From contig JAPOIJ010000041.1 in NCBI GenBank assembly GCA_029979005.1, positions 1-32,367 on the forward strand: DNA of 32,367 nucleotides. The letters are read 5' to 3'. The notes below the pieces were generated by a model that saw only the letters and a program-made list of their open reading frames with translations, did no database searches and was not told where the DNA came from. This document shows, piece after piece, positions 1 to 7,811 of this stretch. Each line of letters begins with the position of its first letter. Positions within the stretch are counted from its first letter, which is position 1. The position numbers were made by a program, and so were the translations under genes. The stretch is from Planctomycetota bacterium. Its GTDB lineage: Bacteria; Planctomycetota; Planctomycetia; Pirellulales; Pirellulaceae.

Positions 1-1362
1 AATCGAAACCACTTGAAAGAGGCTGTTTCGAAAAGCGGTTTCAAACGGCTGAAAATCAACGTTACCCGACCGCATTCCAAAGATGACAATTGAGATCGTC
101 GCAAAGGCGATGATGCCAAGGTAGGTTCGGAACTCGAGATCCAGAAATAGTTGTTTTGTTTTTAAACGGACGATCGGGAAAAGCAATAAGAAATTTGCTC
201 CCGCCAAAGTCATGAATAGGATGACCACATACTCAATCGCTCGTCCATTAAGCCCTTGATGAAAGAAATGGCCAAGACTGTCGTTGTACGTGCTAAAACC
301 TCCGGTGGCCATGGTAGCAAAGGCATGGCATATCGAATCAAAGGGCGACATTCCAAGAACAAATAGAATGAACGCGAGGATGATATTGAGCATGACGTAC
401 ATGCCCGCAAAACGCCATGCCGTGTGCTGCATTCGCGCCCGTGAGCTTTCATAAGTCGGACCCGGCATTTCGGTTCTCATCAATGCTTTACCTGCGGATC
501 CTTGTCCCAGCAAGACCACGAACAGGACGATGATTCCTAAACCGCCAAGAAAATGTGTGCTGGCTCTCCAGAACAAAATACAGTGGGGGACGAGATGAGG
601 ATCCTCTAGATCGCAAATCACCGTGGCGCCAGTGGTGCTAAAACCCGACTGGGATTCGAACAGCGAATCTACCAGTCCCATCTTGACCCACTTCAAGCGA
701 TAATGGGTCGCTCGATCGGCAGGGGCGGCTGATTCTTCGCCGGGACCAATTAACCATTCATTCCATGGTGATTTTTGCTTCAACCGTGAGAATACTGCGG
801 GTGCAGTGGAGAGTCCCGTAGCTTTGATGAAATCCCGAGTTGATAGGCCGCGGGCGGTTGTGTTGGCAAGTGTTTCAAGGACGATTAAATTTTCGGTGTC
901 CTTCAAACGATCGGAATCTTGGTTTCCGTTGTCCTTCCATTGGTCTGTTTCTTGCCAGGTCTCCCAGACTCTCCAGCGAGACGAGGCAACGACAACGGTG
1001 TCGGGTTCATGAAAAACTCGAATCGACGGGCCACGATTGGTGCCGCTAAATATGTAAGGCAGAGCACCCAGCACGCTGGCTAAAACCCAGCTCAGGCCGA
1101 CGATCGCCATTGCTTCCTTGCGGTAAATTTTTGCATTTCCGGCCGAACGGCCGAATTGCACCATTGCTCCACCTAGAATCCAGCAAATAACCGCACTGTA
1201 AACAAGAGCCCAGATGCCATTGCTCTCAAGCTGGTTTGCTTGTACAGCCGCATCGGTATGGGAACCAATGTTGGGATCTGCCCAAATCAAACTGAACAAC
1301 ATAAAAGTGCCGATCAGAATTGTGAGCACGCCAAGCAATTTTGAAAGGATGCGAAAATTCAT
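1..1362 (-). CDS. trkH: TrkH-family potassium uptake transporter, partial (3' end outside window)
   Basis: Membrane subunit of a Trk/Ktr potassium uptake system, which moves K+ through a pore built from four repeated hairpins and is normally gated by the cytosolic protein TrkA. The reading frame stays open to base 1, giving 454 residues. Two pore loops are visible: SGFSTTGAT at residues about 239-247 and ATGGFST at about 352-358. The frame stops at FQVVSI, just before the third pore loop is expected. Hydrophobic helices lie near residues 8-27, 50-66 and 86-106. The segment between the third helix and the first pore loop (about 107-230) is roughly 100 residues longer than usual and is polar, so it probably forms an extracytoplasmic domain. 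The ATG at 1362 opens directly into the first helix; no strong ribosome binding site is seen. It is the last gene of a minus-strand run that begins at 3144. Confidence 0.9.
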   Translation of the reverse strand, partial: MNFRILSKLLGVLTILIGTFMLFSLIWADPNIGSHTDAAVQANQLESNGIWALVYSAVICWILGGAMVQFGRSAGNAKIYRKEAMAIVGLSWVLASVLGALPYIFSGTNRGPSIRVFHEPDTVVVASSRWRVWETWQETDQWKDNGNQDSDRLKDTENLIVLETLANTTARGLSTRDFIKATGLSTAPAVFSRLKQKSPWNEWLIGPGEESAAPADRATHYRLKWVKMGLVDSLFESQSGFSTTGATVICDLEDPHLVPHCILFWRASTHFLGGLGIIVLFVVLLGQGSAGKALMRTEMPGPTYESSRARMQHTAWRFAGMYVMLNIILAFILFVLGMSPFDSICHAFATMATGGFSTYNDSLGHFFHQGLNGRAIEYVVILFMTLAGANFLLLFPIVRLKTKQLFLDLEFRTYLGIIAFATISIVIFGMRSGNVDFQPFETAFRNSLFQVVSI

Positions 1363-1434
1363 GAGATCAGTTGTAGGGTCGAAGTACGATTCTGGTTTTT
1401 GAAACAGTTATCAAATTTCGACAGCGTATTGAGT

Positions 1435-1938
1435 TTAAAGTTCCGGATGTGTTTCGATCAACCGATTGGCAGAAATCTTAGCACCAATCAGCAGGCTTGC
1501 CGGAAAGCAAAGTAAGTAAACAAACGTCATTGTCTTTTTCGCGGGAGCGTCCTGAATGATGGTTTGTAAATGCATCACAAACATCAAAACAGCTACAAAA
1601 GCCGCGTGTGGAAAAAAAGCGAATGGTGCGGTTCGTACAACTAGCCATCCAATCATGGCAGATAATAAACAATTGAAAGCTACCGCTAAACAGAACATTG
1701 GAATGGGAATGACCGACCATGGCTCAGATGCCATGATCTTCTCTTGTTCTTCGATCGTTAAGTTCAAGAAATTTACAAAACTAGGAAACAGCAAATAACC
1801 AAGTATTAAAAATGTTGAGAAAAGCGACAGCACGGTCATCACGTAACCAGAAGCAACCGTTAGGAAGCTTCGTAGTAACATGGCGGGTGGCAAGGTTGGT
1901 TGAGACATGCGGTTTTCTTGAGCAGGTAAAAACCGCAT
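1435..1938 (-). CDS. Small integral membrane protein, function unknown
   Basis: I do not recognise this 167-residue protein. It is strongly hydrophobic with about four membrane helices, near residues 23-50, 75-98, 104-124 and 135-155, separated by short polar loops. The segment between helices 1 and 2 contains an acidic patch (TIEEQEKIM). No catalytic motif is visible. A second in-frame ATG at 1908 (protein beginning MSQPTLPP) is an equally good start, giving 157 residues; neither has a clear ribosome binding site. It lies 72 bases upstream of trkH on the same strand, so co-transcription is possible, but a role in potassium transport would be a guess. Confidence 0.6.
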   Translation of the reverse strand: MRFLPAQENRMSQPTLPPAMLLRSFLTVASGYVMTVLSLFSTFLILGYLLFPSFVNFLNLTIEEQEKIMASEPWSVIPIPMFCLAVAFNCLLSAMIGWLVVRTAPFAFFPHAAFVAVLMFVMHLQTIIQDAPAKKTMTFVYLLCFPASLLIGAKISANRLIETHPEL

Positions 1939-1998
1939 TGTAGGCCAGTTGCTGCAAGGCTTGAACCCGAGTGGACTTTGGCGGTAAGTCCTTGGAGA

Positions 1999-2658
1999 CT
2001 ATCGCCTTTCGGTTTCCGAAGCCTGCTCTGCAACATTTAACCCCGTTAATTGCTGCTTTTCAAACACGATCATCGCGTCACAGTCTTGAAGATCCGGGCC
2101 AAGGGTGACTCCAGTGACAAAGCGTTTCCCATCGGCAAAAAACTTAAGAAAGGATTTTGACTTTGCAATTGTACCGTCGGGCAGTGCTTCCGAGGTCTCA
2201 ATAACCAATCCATCGTCTCGTGATTCGAGAATTCGCCAGTTGCCTTGAGAACCATCTCGCATTACTTGGCCATCGATCGAAACCATTTCTAAATCGTTTT
2301 CGAGTGTGCCGTCTGGTTTGTATTCAACGGCCATGATGGTCGAGAGGAAACTAGAGGCTTTAGCAAGGATTAATTCTTGCTGTTCAGATGGCAATGATGA
2401 AATTTTCTTGGTTAGTTTTGCTTCATCGAGAATGGCATTGCCCAGCCAAATCCCCGGTAAGTCATTCGAGGTAGGTTGGGCTTCAACCGCAGGCACCGCC
2501 GCTGGAGTTGCGGAGGCGACTTGAGCGTCAGGGGCGGTGGTGGGCGTTGGGCTTGAAGTTACCGATGTTGGTTCAGAGCAGCCTAGTGTTCCAACGATAA
2601 AGCCGGCCAGTAGGATGCCAAATAAAATACGTGTCTGTGAAGATCTATCAATCAACAT
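1999..2658 (-). CDS. Predicted lipoprotein with lipocalin-like pattern
   Basis: A 219-residue protein with a lipoprotein signal peptide: a basic start, a hydrophobic stretch at residues 11-25 and a lipobox ending in TLGC (Cys27). A low-complexity Ser/Thr/Pro/Ala linker follows (about 30-65), typical of a tether to a membrane-anchored domain. The folded part begins with a G-x-W element (PGIWLGN), continues with YKPDGTLE and another GNWRI element, and ends around residue 205. Such spaced G-x-W strands resemble small lipocalin-like beta barrels, but no family can be named. A GGGAG ribosome binding site lies six bases before the ATG. The neighbouring lipoprotein upstream (2695-3144) shows the same strand pattern and may be a distant relative. 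Confidence 0.7.
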   Translation of the reverse strand: MLIDRSSQTRILFGILLAGFIVGTLGCSEPTSVTSSPTPTTAPDAQVASATPAAVPAVEAQPTSNDLPGIWLGNAILDEAKLTKKISSLPSEQQELILAKASSFLSTIMAVEYKPDGTLENDLEMVSIDGQVMRDGSQGNWRILESRDDGLVIETSEALPDGTIAKSKSFLKFFADGKRFVTGVTLGPDLQDCDAMIVFEKQQLTGLNVAEQASETERR

Positions 2659-2694
2659 GGTAAACTCCCTTTCACCACGAAATAAGCAATCGCT

Positions 2695-3144
2695 TTATGG
2701 CTGTTTTGTAAATGTGATTTTTGTGCGGGTGCCAGCCATATTGGGCGGCACTAATTTAATGGTCGTTGCGTTGATGAAATTGATTTCGTGTTCTGATTGT
2801 TGGCTTTGGATGTCACACAAAACCGTCATCTTATCGGATGATTCATCGTAGGAAATGAATTTCCACGTTCCAATTTTACCCTGATCAATCTCACCCATTT
2901 TTGTTGACGTTTCTAACTGCCCATTCCAGCTGAAACGAATCAACATTTTTGGAGGGCCGGGATTGACTGAAAAATCATTCGGATCCAGTGTTGCCGCGGG
3001 GTCATCTTCATTGATTCGCTCCATCACGGTATCGGCTTGTTGGATCCCCCAAGTCCCTATGATTTTTGAACGATTAGCATCACTGCAGCCAATTAAAGTG
3101 CATGCAAGCACGCTGGCAAAAATTACTTTTAGAAGAACTTCCAT
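2695..3144 (-). CDS. Predicted lipoprotein, lipocalin-like pattern
   Basis: A 149-residue protein with a short lipoprotein signal peptide ending in LIGC (Cys20). The mature part starts with IIGTWGI, contains FSWNGQLET and then GKIGTWKFIS. This gives the G-x-W / G-x-L / G-x-W order seen in the next gene downstream, so the two are plausibly diverged copies of one barrel-type domain. There is no catalytic motif. It is the first gene of the minus-strand run that continues into the other lipoprotein (36-base gap), and it faces away from the Cys-rich lipoprotein gene at 3305; the 160 bases between them should hold both promoters. Its role is unknown. Confidence 0.65.
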   Translation of the reverse strand: MEVLLKVIFASVLACTLIGCSDANRSKIIGTWGIQQADTVMERINEDDPAATLDPNDFSVNPGPPKMLIRFSWNGQLETSTKMGEIDQGKIGTWKFISYDESSDKMTVLCDIQSQQSEHEINFINATTIKLVPPNMAGTRTKITFTKQP

Positions 3145-3304
3145 TGGAGTTACTTTGAAAAAATAGCTAGGGCGAATTGAATGTTGCGGAAGGAAAATGG
3201 TGAAAGTTTACCAATTGTATGGTTTTTTTTGATTGGCAAACAAATAACGGTCGATAAATCCGAAGCATGCACTTTGCATGTTAATTTCATTGGGGGATGA
3301 ACGA

Positions 3305-3913
3305 ATGATTCGATTTTGCTTGATCTTAACAGGTTTAACCATTTCGGCGATGTCAATTGGTTGCTGCGGTCCGATTGGGTGTGGCGTGGATATCTCAATG
3401 GGGCACAACGGGGGTGTTGATTGTGTAGAGCCTGTGTATCGTCCCCTCGATGGTGTTCGGCAGCTTCGCGGGCGCTGGGCCTGTGGCAGCGGTTGTGCTG
3501 AAACTTATTATGGTGAATGGCGAAGCACTCCACCTGATGCGCACGACCCTTGCTGTGACCAAGGCTGTGTCGAAAGTCGCAGAATCTATTGGAGCGGCTG
3601 CTGGCAACCGGGTGCTTTACTTCGTGGACTCTATGGCGTTCGTTATTGTGATGATTGCGGTTCAGATGTCGGATGTGATTGCGAAGGCGGAATGACCCAC
3701 CAATACATGGACGAAGAGGTAGTACCCGAGGCGGCTGAGCCAACGGTTGCGATGATGACAGGTGGATGTGACTGCCCCAGTTGCCGCACAGGCAACGCGG
3801 TAACCGTAGCGGGATATCCTCAAACCATTCGGCAGTCGGCAGCAGTTTATGCGCCGTCCTCAAGAACCGTTTCGTATCGCAAAGCTGTCCCCGCGAATCA
3901 GAGAGTGCGTTAA
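3305..3913 (+). CDS. Cysteine-rich lipoprotein
   Basis: A 202-residue exported protein. The hydrophobic leader (residues 3-18) ends in SIGC, so Cys20 is the probable lipid-modified residue. About 17 cysteines occur in the mature part, mostly in the first 130 residues, in clusters such as CCGPIGC, CDDC, CDC and CDCPSC, with many Gly, Asp and aromatic residues. This suggests a small disulphide-bonded or metal-binding surface protein. The C-terminal 40 residues are Cys-free, basic and Ser-rich. An upstream in-frame ATG at 3278 would place nine extra residues before the signal peptide; the ATG at 3305 is preferred because GGGGGAT lies at 3292-3298, at suitable spacing. No described family is recognised. 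Confidence 0.7.
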   Translation: MIRFCLILTGLTISAMSIGCCGPIGCGVDISMGHNGGVDCVEPVYRPLDGVRQLRGRWACGSGCAETYYGEWRSTPPDAHDPCCDQGCVESRRIYWSGCWQPGALLRGLYGVRYCDDCGSDVGCDCEGGMTHQYMDEEVVPEAAEPTVAMMTGGCDCPSCRTGNAVTVAGYPQTIRQSAAVYAPSSRTVSYRKAVPANQRVR

Positions 3914-3984
3914 TCAGTCGGCGTTGTCGTCCTGAGTACCCGCCGACCCTCGCGCAATATCAGTTTCTCGCGGCTTCAGGCTCT

Positions 3985-4338
3985 CTAGCCGGGTGGCCAC
4001 GAAAGCGGTCGTCGGGCGAGAATGTGCAAGTGGAGATGGTCGACGGATTGTCCTCCGTCTTGTCCGCAGTTCGCAACTACTCGATAGCCAGAACCTTCAA
4101 TCCCCAGTAATCGTGCCACTTTGGGTACGGTAAGCAACAGGTGCCCCGCGAGCTCCTGGTGGGCTTCGTCGAGCGAATCAACATTCACAATTTCCTGTTT
4201 GGGTATTAACAGGACGTGAACCGGTGCTTGCGGAGACGCATCGTGAAACGCGAGACATAAATCGTCTTGGTAGACAATGTCGGCCGGAATCTCGCCGTCG
4301 ATTATCTTTTTGAAAATCGTTTTTTCTTCGCTCGTCAT
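3985..4338 (-). CDS. HIT family nucleotide-binding hydrolase (HinT-like)
   Basis: A 117-residue histidine-triad protein. Members of this branch hydrolyse purine nucleoside phosphoramidates and similar adducts in the cytoplasm. The family signature DHLHLHIL is at residues about 101-108, with the middle histidine acting as nucleophile. The N-terminal FKKIIDGEIPADIVYQDD and the central FHDASPQAPVHVLLIPK are typical of the HinT branch, and the length is the usual 110-120 residues. It lies 32 bases downstream of the Trm112-like gene on the same strand and probably shares its transcript. It ends 71 bases from the stop of the convergent Cys-rich lipoprotein gene. The physiological substrate cannot be told from sequence. 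Confidence 0.93.
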   Translation of the reverse strand: MTSEEKTIFKKIIDGEIPADIVYQDDLCLAFHDASPQAPVHVLLIPKQEIVNVDSLDEAHQELAGHLLLTVPKVARLLGIEGSGYRVVANCGQDGGQSVDHLHLHILARRPLSWPPG

Positions 4339-4370
4339 TTTAATGGTTCCGCAATTGGAAAGTTAAGAGT

Positions 4371-4649
4371 TCAGGCGTCTTCTTTGCCGGCTTCGTTCAA
4401 ATCGATGGCTTGGTCTTCGATTAAAATGACGATGCCTCCCCGAATTGGAAGGAGCAAGGTTTGGCTTTCATTAATGTATCCGCCTTCGAGCGGTGTCGCG
4501 ATAGTTTGTCCGATTCGATTGACAAGTTTTTTTTCGAGAATTTGTTGATTGAGAGAGGCAATTAAATCGGGATCAGCAGTTTCGAGTGGTGATTTGGTAA
4601 CGGGGCATCGAATGATTTTTGAAAATTCCACGTCGGTAGGTGAAGACAT
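4371..4649 (-). CDS. Trm112-like small protein (UPF0434-type)
   Basis: A 92-residue protein of the Trm112 type. In eukaryotes and archaea Trm112 is a zinc-binding activator of methyltransferases; the bacterial relatives are small proteins of uncertain role. The N-terminal IIRCPVTKSPL (residues about 12-22) matches the family's usual CPxCxxxL knuckle, but the second cysteine is replaced by threonine, so zinc binding at this site is probably weakened or lost. The C-terminal part NRIGQTIATPLEGGYIN...LLPIRGGIVILIEDQAI matches the conserved end of the family (I-R-x-G-I-P-x-L/M-L-x-x-E-A). It is the first gene of a likely two-gene operon with the HIT gene. Confidence 0.78.
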   Translation of the reverse strand: MSSPTDVEFSKIIRCPVTKSPLETADPDLIASLNQQILEKKLVNRIGQTIATPLEGGYINESQTLLLPIRGGIVILIEDQAIDLNEAGKEDA

Positions 4650-4829
4650 CGAGGATTTACTTTCTCACCCTCAACAGCGGGGTGCTTGGGCAATTAGTAA
4701 TTAGAAGCAGTTGAATCTATGGGATTACCGCATTCGGGCGTCCTGCCGTAGCCGGTATCGTACTGCCTATCAGATCATAGATTTATTTTTGAGATAAATC
4801 AAAGTGGAATAATTCAGAGGCAAAAAGCG

Positions 4830-5546
4830 TTAGGCTTCTGTTGCATTGAGTGTTTGCTGGGCAACCATCATCCAATCGACTTGTTCATCAAACTCATCTC
4901 CTTCATACCGAAGTCTGGTAAGGACAGGGGAGACTGAGCGGCTTGAGATTTGTTCCCGATTCGTTTCCATGCTGACGTCACCATCAAACATCCTTGCGTC
5001 ATTCAGAATGACCCCCGCGATTGGAATTCCATCACGAAAGCAGGCGGCGGTAATTAAAGCAGAGAGTGACTGGTTAATCACACCGATTGAATTGGGTGCG
5101 ACGACGATGGTTGGGTATCCGAGATCGTAGGCGACATCGGCGAAATACTCATCGTCACTGATCGGTGACATAAGTCCACCTGCGCCTTCGACAATCACGA
5201 TATCGCACTCATCGGCCCACGCTGAAATCCCGGATCTCATCAACTCGGTATCGAGCTCGCGTCCTTCGTGTCGGGCGGCCAGATGCGGAGCGAGAGGCGC
5301 CTGGAATCGTTGAGGGCAAACGGCTTCCAGTGTCAGTGGGTGCCCTGCGGCTTCCCATAAGGCAACGGCGTCTTCGGAGACGAGTTGTCGTCCGTCAGAA
5401 ACACATTCGCTGGCAGCGGGTTTATAAACGCCAACGCGATGCCCAGCCGCCACTAAATCCTTGACGATATGGGTCGCAACGTAGGTTTTTCCTACTTCAG
5501 TATCCGTGCCGGTGATGAACAATCCGAAGGGTGGTTTCTTTAACAT
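4830..5546 (-). CDS. bioD: Dethiobiotin synthetase (ATP-dependent)
   Basis: Catalyses closure of the ureido ring of dethiobiotin from 7,8-diaminopelargonic acid, CO2 and ATP, the penultimate step of biotin synthesis. The 238 residues carry the P-loop GTDTEVGKT (13-21), the substrate-contacting YKPAAS (41-46), and the EGAGGLMSPI loop that binds the diamine and Mg2+. Length and motif order are normal for the family. No other biotin gene is adjacent, so the pathway must be scattered in this genome. It is divergent from aguB across about 160 bases. The ATG has an AAGG close in front rather than a well-spaced site, so the start is probable but not certain. Confidence 0.94.
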   Translation of the reverse strand: MLKKPPFGLFITGTDTEVGKTYVATHIVKDLVAAGHRVGVYKPAASECVSDGRQLVSEDAVALWEAAGHPLTLEAVCPQRFQAPLAPHLAARHEGRELDTELMRSGISAWADECDIVIVEGAGGLMSPISDDEYFADVAYDLGYPTIVVAPNSIGVINQSLSALITAACFRDGIPIAGVILNDARMFDGDVSMETNREQISSRSVSPVLTRLRYEGDEFDEQVDWMMVAQQTLNATEA

Positions 5547-5707
5547 GCCTTAAGACTACCATTGAGGAGATTAACGTCCAGATAGGAAGTCGGAATATCG
5601 CGTCTTCTTTCCTGAAGATCAACATTAAAATCAGGTTAGGGAAGCGATCAGAGCAAAGAAAATTTGGACGTTCCGCATTTATGGTTTCTATTCCCCGAGA
5701 TAAAAAC

Positions 5708-6574
5708 ATGAATTCCACTCTCGATATTGCAGTAATTCAGGCCACATGTCGTTCCGACGGGGAAGCGAATCTCAGGGCAACCGTTGGCCAGATTGTGGAC
5801 GCAGCGGGGGCGGGAGCGAAGCTCATTTGCCTTCAGGAGTTGTTTGCTTCGACTTATTTTTGCCAGTCTGAAAATCATGAGCATTTTGATTTAGCTCAGT
5901 CGATCCCCGGAGCGATCACAGATCAGTTGTCGAAACTAGCAAAAGAGCTACAGGTCGTAATTGTTGCGCCGGTGTTCGAGAGGCGGGCTGCCGGTTTGTT
6001 TCATAACTCAGCGGTGATCATTGAGTCCGATGGCTCTCTTTTGGGCACCTATCGAAAGATGCATATCCCCGACGATCCTTATTTCTATGAGAAGTTCTAT
6101 TTCACTCCCGGTGACCTTGGTTTTCAGTGTTTTGAGACGTCGGTTGGAAAAGTTGGCATTTGTATTTGCTGGGATCAGTGGTTTCCCGAAGCCGCTCGCT
6201 TGACCGCACTTCAAGGTGCTGAAATTCTTGTTTACCCCACGGCAATCGGATGGCAGGCGGGTGAAAAAGCAGAGTATGGTCAAAGCCAGCTGAATGCGTG
6301 GCAAACGATGATGCGATCTCATGCAATTGCCAACGGTGTGTTTGTGGTTGCGCCGAATCGAGTCGGCATCGAAGAGAATATTGAATTTTGGGGATCTTCC
6401 TTTGTGGCCGATCCGTACGGTGTCGTTCTCCAAACCGCTTCCGTCGAGCAACCGGAGACCATGATCGTCTCTTGCGATTTGTCATTGGTGGAAACAGCTC
6501 GAACGCATTGGCCATTTTTTCGAGATCGTCGAATTGACGCGTATGGTGATCTTTCTAAGCGCTGGCTCAACTGA
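5708..6574 (+). CDS. aguB: N-carbamoylputrescine amidase
   Basis: Nitrilase-superfamily amidase that converts N-carbamoylputrescine to putrescine, CO2 and ammonia; it is the second step of the agmatine route. The catalytic triad is visible: Glu44 (LQELFAS), Lys117 (YRKMHIPDDP) and Cys154 (ICICWDQWFPE). HIPDDP and the FYFTPGD segment are typical of the AguB branch. With the start at 5708 the protein is 288 residues, the normal size. The open frame extends back to 5531 and includes an ATG at 5681, but the extra residues are not family-like, and a CGAGA lies eight bases before the chosen ATG. The partner aguA follows after 42 bases, giving the complete agmatine-to-putrescine pair in one operon. 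Confidence 0.93.
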   Translation: MNSTLDIAVIQATCRSDGEANLRATVGQIVDAAGAGAKLICLQELFASTYFCQSENHEHFDLAQSIPGAITDQLSKLAKELQVVIVAPVFERRAAGLFHNSAVIIESDGSLLGTYRKMHIPDDPYFYEKFYFTPGDLGFQCFETSVGKVGICICWDQWFPEAARLTALQGAEILVYPTAIGWQAGEKAEYGQSQLNAWQTMMRSHAIANGVFVVAPNRVGIEENIEFWGSSFVADPYGVVLQTASVEQPETMIVSCDLSLVETARTHWPFFRDRRIDAYGDLSKRWLN

Positions 6575-6616
6575 ACTATTTTTGGATTTCTCTTTCAAAT
6601 TGTCGTGGTGGTTTAA

Positions 6617-7648
6617 ATGACGCAACCTCTTCCATTGACTATGCCTGCTGAGTGGGAGCGACAGTCTGCAGTTTGGCTGAGTTGGCCCCATAATCAAGAG
6701 ACATGGCCTGAAAATCTGGAACCAGCTCAGCGTGAATTTTTGGATTTGGTGCGCACAATCGCAACAACTGAACAGGTCATGGTCCTGGTCGATTTCGCAG
6801 AATGTGATCTGGCGGTGGAGACGATGCGTAGCTGGAATAATGTTACCTGCGTCGACATTCCTACCAACGATGCGTGGGCACGCGATTACGCGCCTACGTT
6901 TGCAATTGATTCTCGAGGCGGACTGGTTGCGGTCGATTGGCAATACAACGCCTGGGGAGGCAAATATCCTCCGTACGACCTCGATCAACAGGTTGCGAAA
7001 CGAGTGGCCGGGTATCTCGGGATTGACTACGTGTCTCCTCCATTTTGCTTCGAAGGTGGCGCGATCGAGGTGAATGATCATGGTGTGCTGCTCAGTACCC
7101 GATCATGTGCTCTGAATCCCAATCGCAACCCGGGAATGGATACCGGTCAAGTTGAATCTATCTTGAGGAAGTATCTTGGAGTGAAGGTTTGCCTATGGCT
7201 CACTGGAAATGCAATCGAAGGCGATGATACCGATGGACATATCGATCAAATTGCTCGATTTGTGAATCCAACCACAATTGTGGTGGCGGCAGATTGCGGG
7301 ACCGCTGAGGTTCGGCGCGAGGGTCTTGAGCGGAATCAGAAAGACTTGAAGGAACAACTAGAATTCCATGGATTAGGGCATTACCAAGTGATATCGTTGC
7401 CGTTGCCGAGTTCTTTCACATTCTGCGGCCGGGTGATACCGGCGAGTTATTGCAATTTTTTGATTACCAACGAACTCGTCATTGTTCCCCAATTTGGGGT
7501 GGAAGAAGACGAACAAGCCTTACAAATTTTAAGTCCTTGGTTTCCGGAAAGGGAAGTTGTGGGATTGGCCTCTAAGAATATTGCGGTTGGTTTGGGCTCG
7601 TTTCATTGTCTTTCACAGCAACAGCCAGAGATTCAAAAAAACATTTAA
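6617..7648 (+). CDS. aguA: Agmatine deiminase
   Basis: Converts agmatine to N-carbamoylputrescine and ammonia; it belongs to the guanidino-group-modifying enzymes related to Porphyromonas peptidylarginine deiminase. The 343 residues show the family's landmarks: NDAWARDYAP (about 84-93), FEGGAIEVN (145-153), the catalytic GDDTDGHID (202-210, His208) and the C-terminal nucleophile Cys331 within FHCLSQQQP. Most relatives have GGGNIHC before the nucleophile; here it is GLGSFHC, a mild change that leaves the His-Cys pair intact. A GGTGG lies shortly before the ATG. It follows aguB by 42 bases and is probably translated from the same message. The peptidylarginine deiminase alternative is unlikely because no signal peptide is present. 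Confidence 0.93.
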   Translation: MTQPLPLTMPAEWERQSAVWLSWPHNQETWPENLEPAQREFLDLVRTIATTEQVMVLVDFAECDLAVETMRSWNNVTCVDIPTNDAWARDYAPTFAIDSRGGLVAVDWQYNAWGGKYPPYDLDQQVAKRVAGYLGIDYVSPPFCFEGGAIEVNDHGVLLSTRSCALNPNRNPGMDTGQVESILRKYLGVKVCLWLTGNAIEGDDTDGHIDQIARFVNPTTIVVAADCGTAEVRREGLERNQKDLKEQLEFHGLGHYQVISLPLPSSFTFCGRVIPASYCNFLITNELVIVPQFGVEEDEQALQILSPWFPEREVVGLASKNIAVGLGSFHCLSQQQPEIQKNI

Positions 7649-7811
7649 AAAATTCTGTCGCGAACTGAGTGGTCTTGCGTGTATCCTATTTCGAGATTCA
7701 GGCGGCTTTCCAGCGGTGGGATGTGATTCCAAGCTATTTTTGGTGAGTCAAATTTTTGAGTAAATCAATTGGCGGGTTCACGCCAAATTAAAAACTTTGT
7801 CGGAGGAATTT

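Noticed and set aside
3150-3863. 237-codon minus-strand frame opposite the Cys-rich lipoprotein
   Set aside because: His/Arg-rich shadow of the Cys/Gly-rich coding strand; the plus-strand frame has a signal peptide and ribosome binding site.
5531-5707. N-terminal extension of the aguB frame
   Set aside because: The extra residues are not family-like and overlap the bioD 5' region; the ATG at 5708 gives the standard length.
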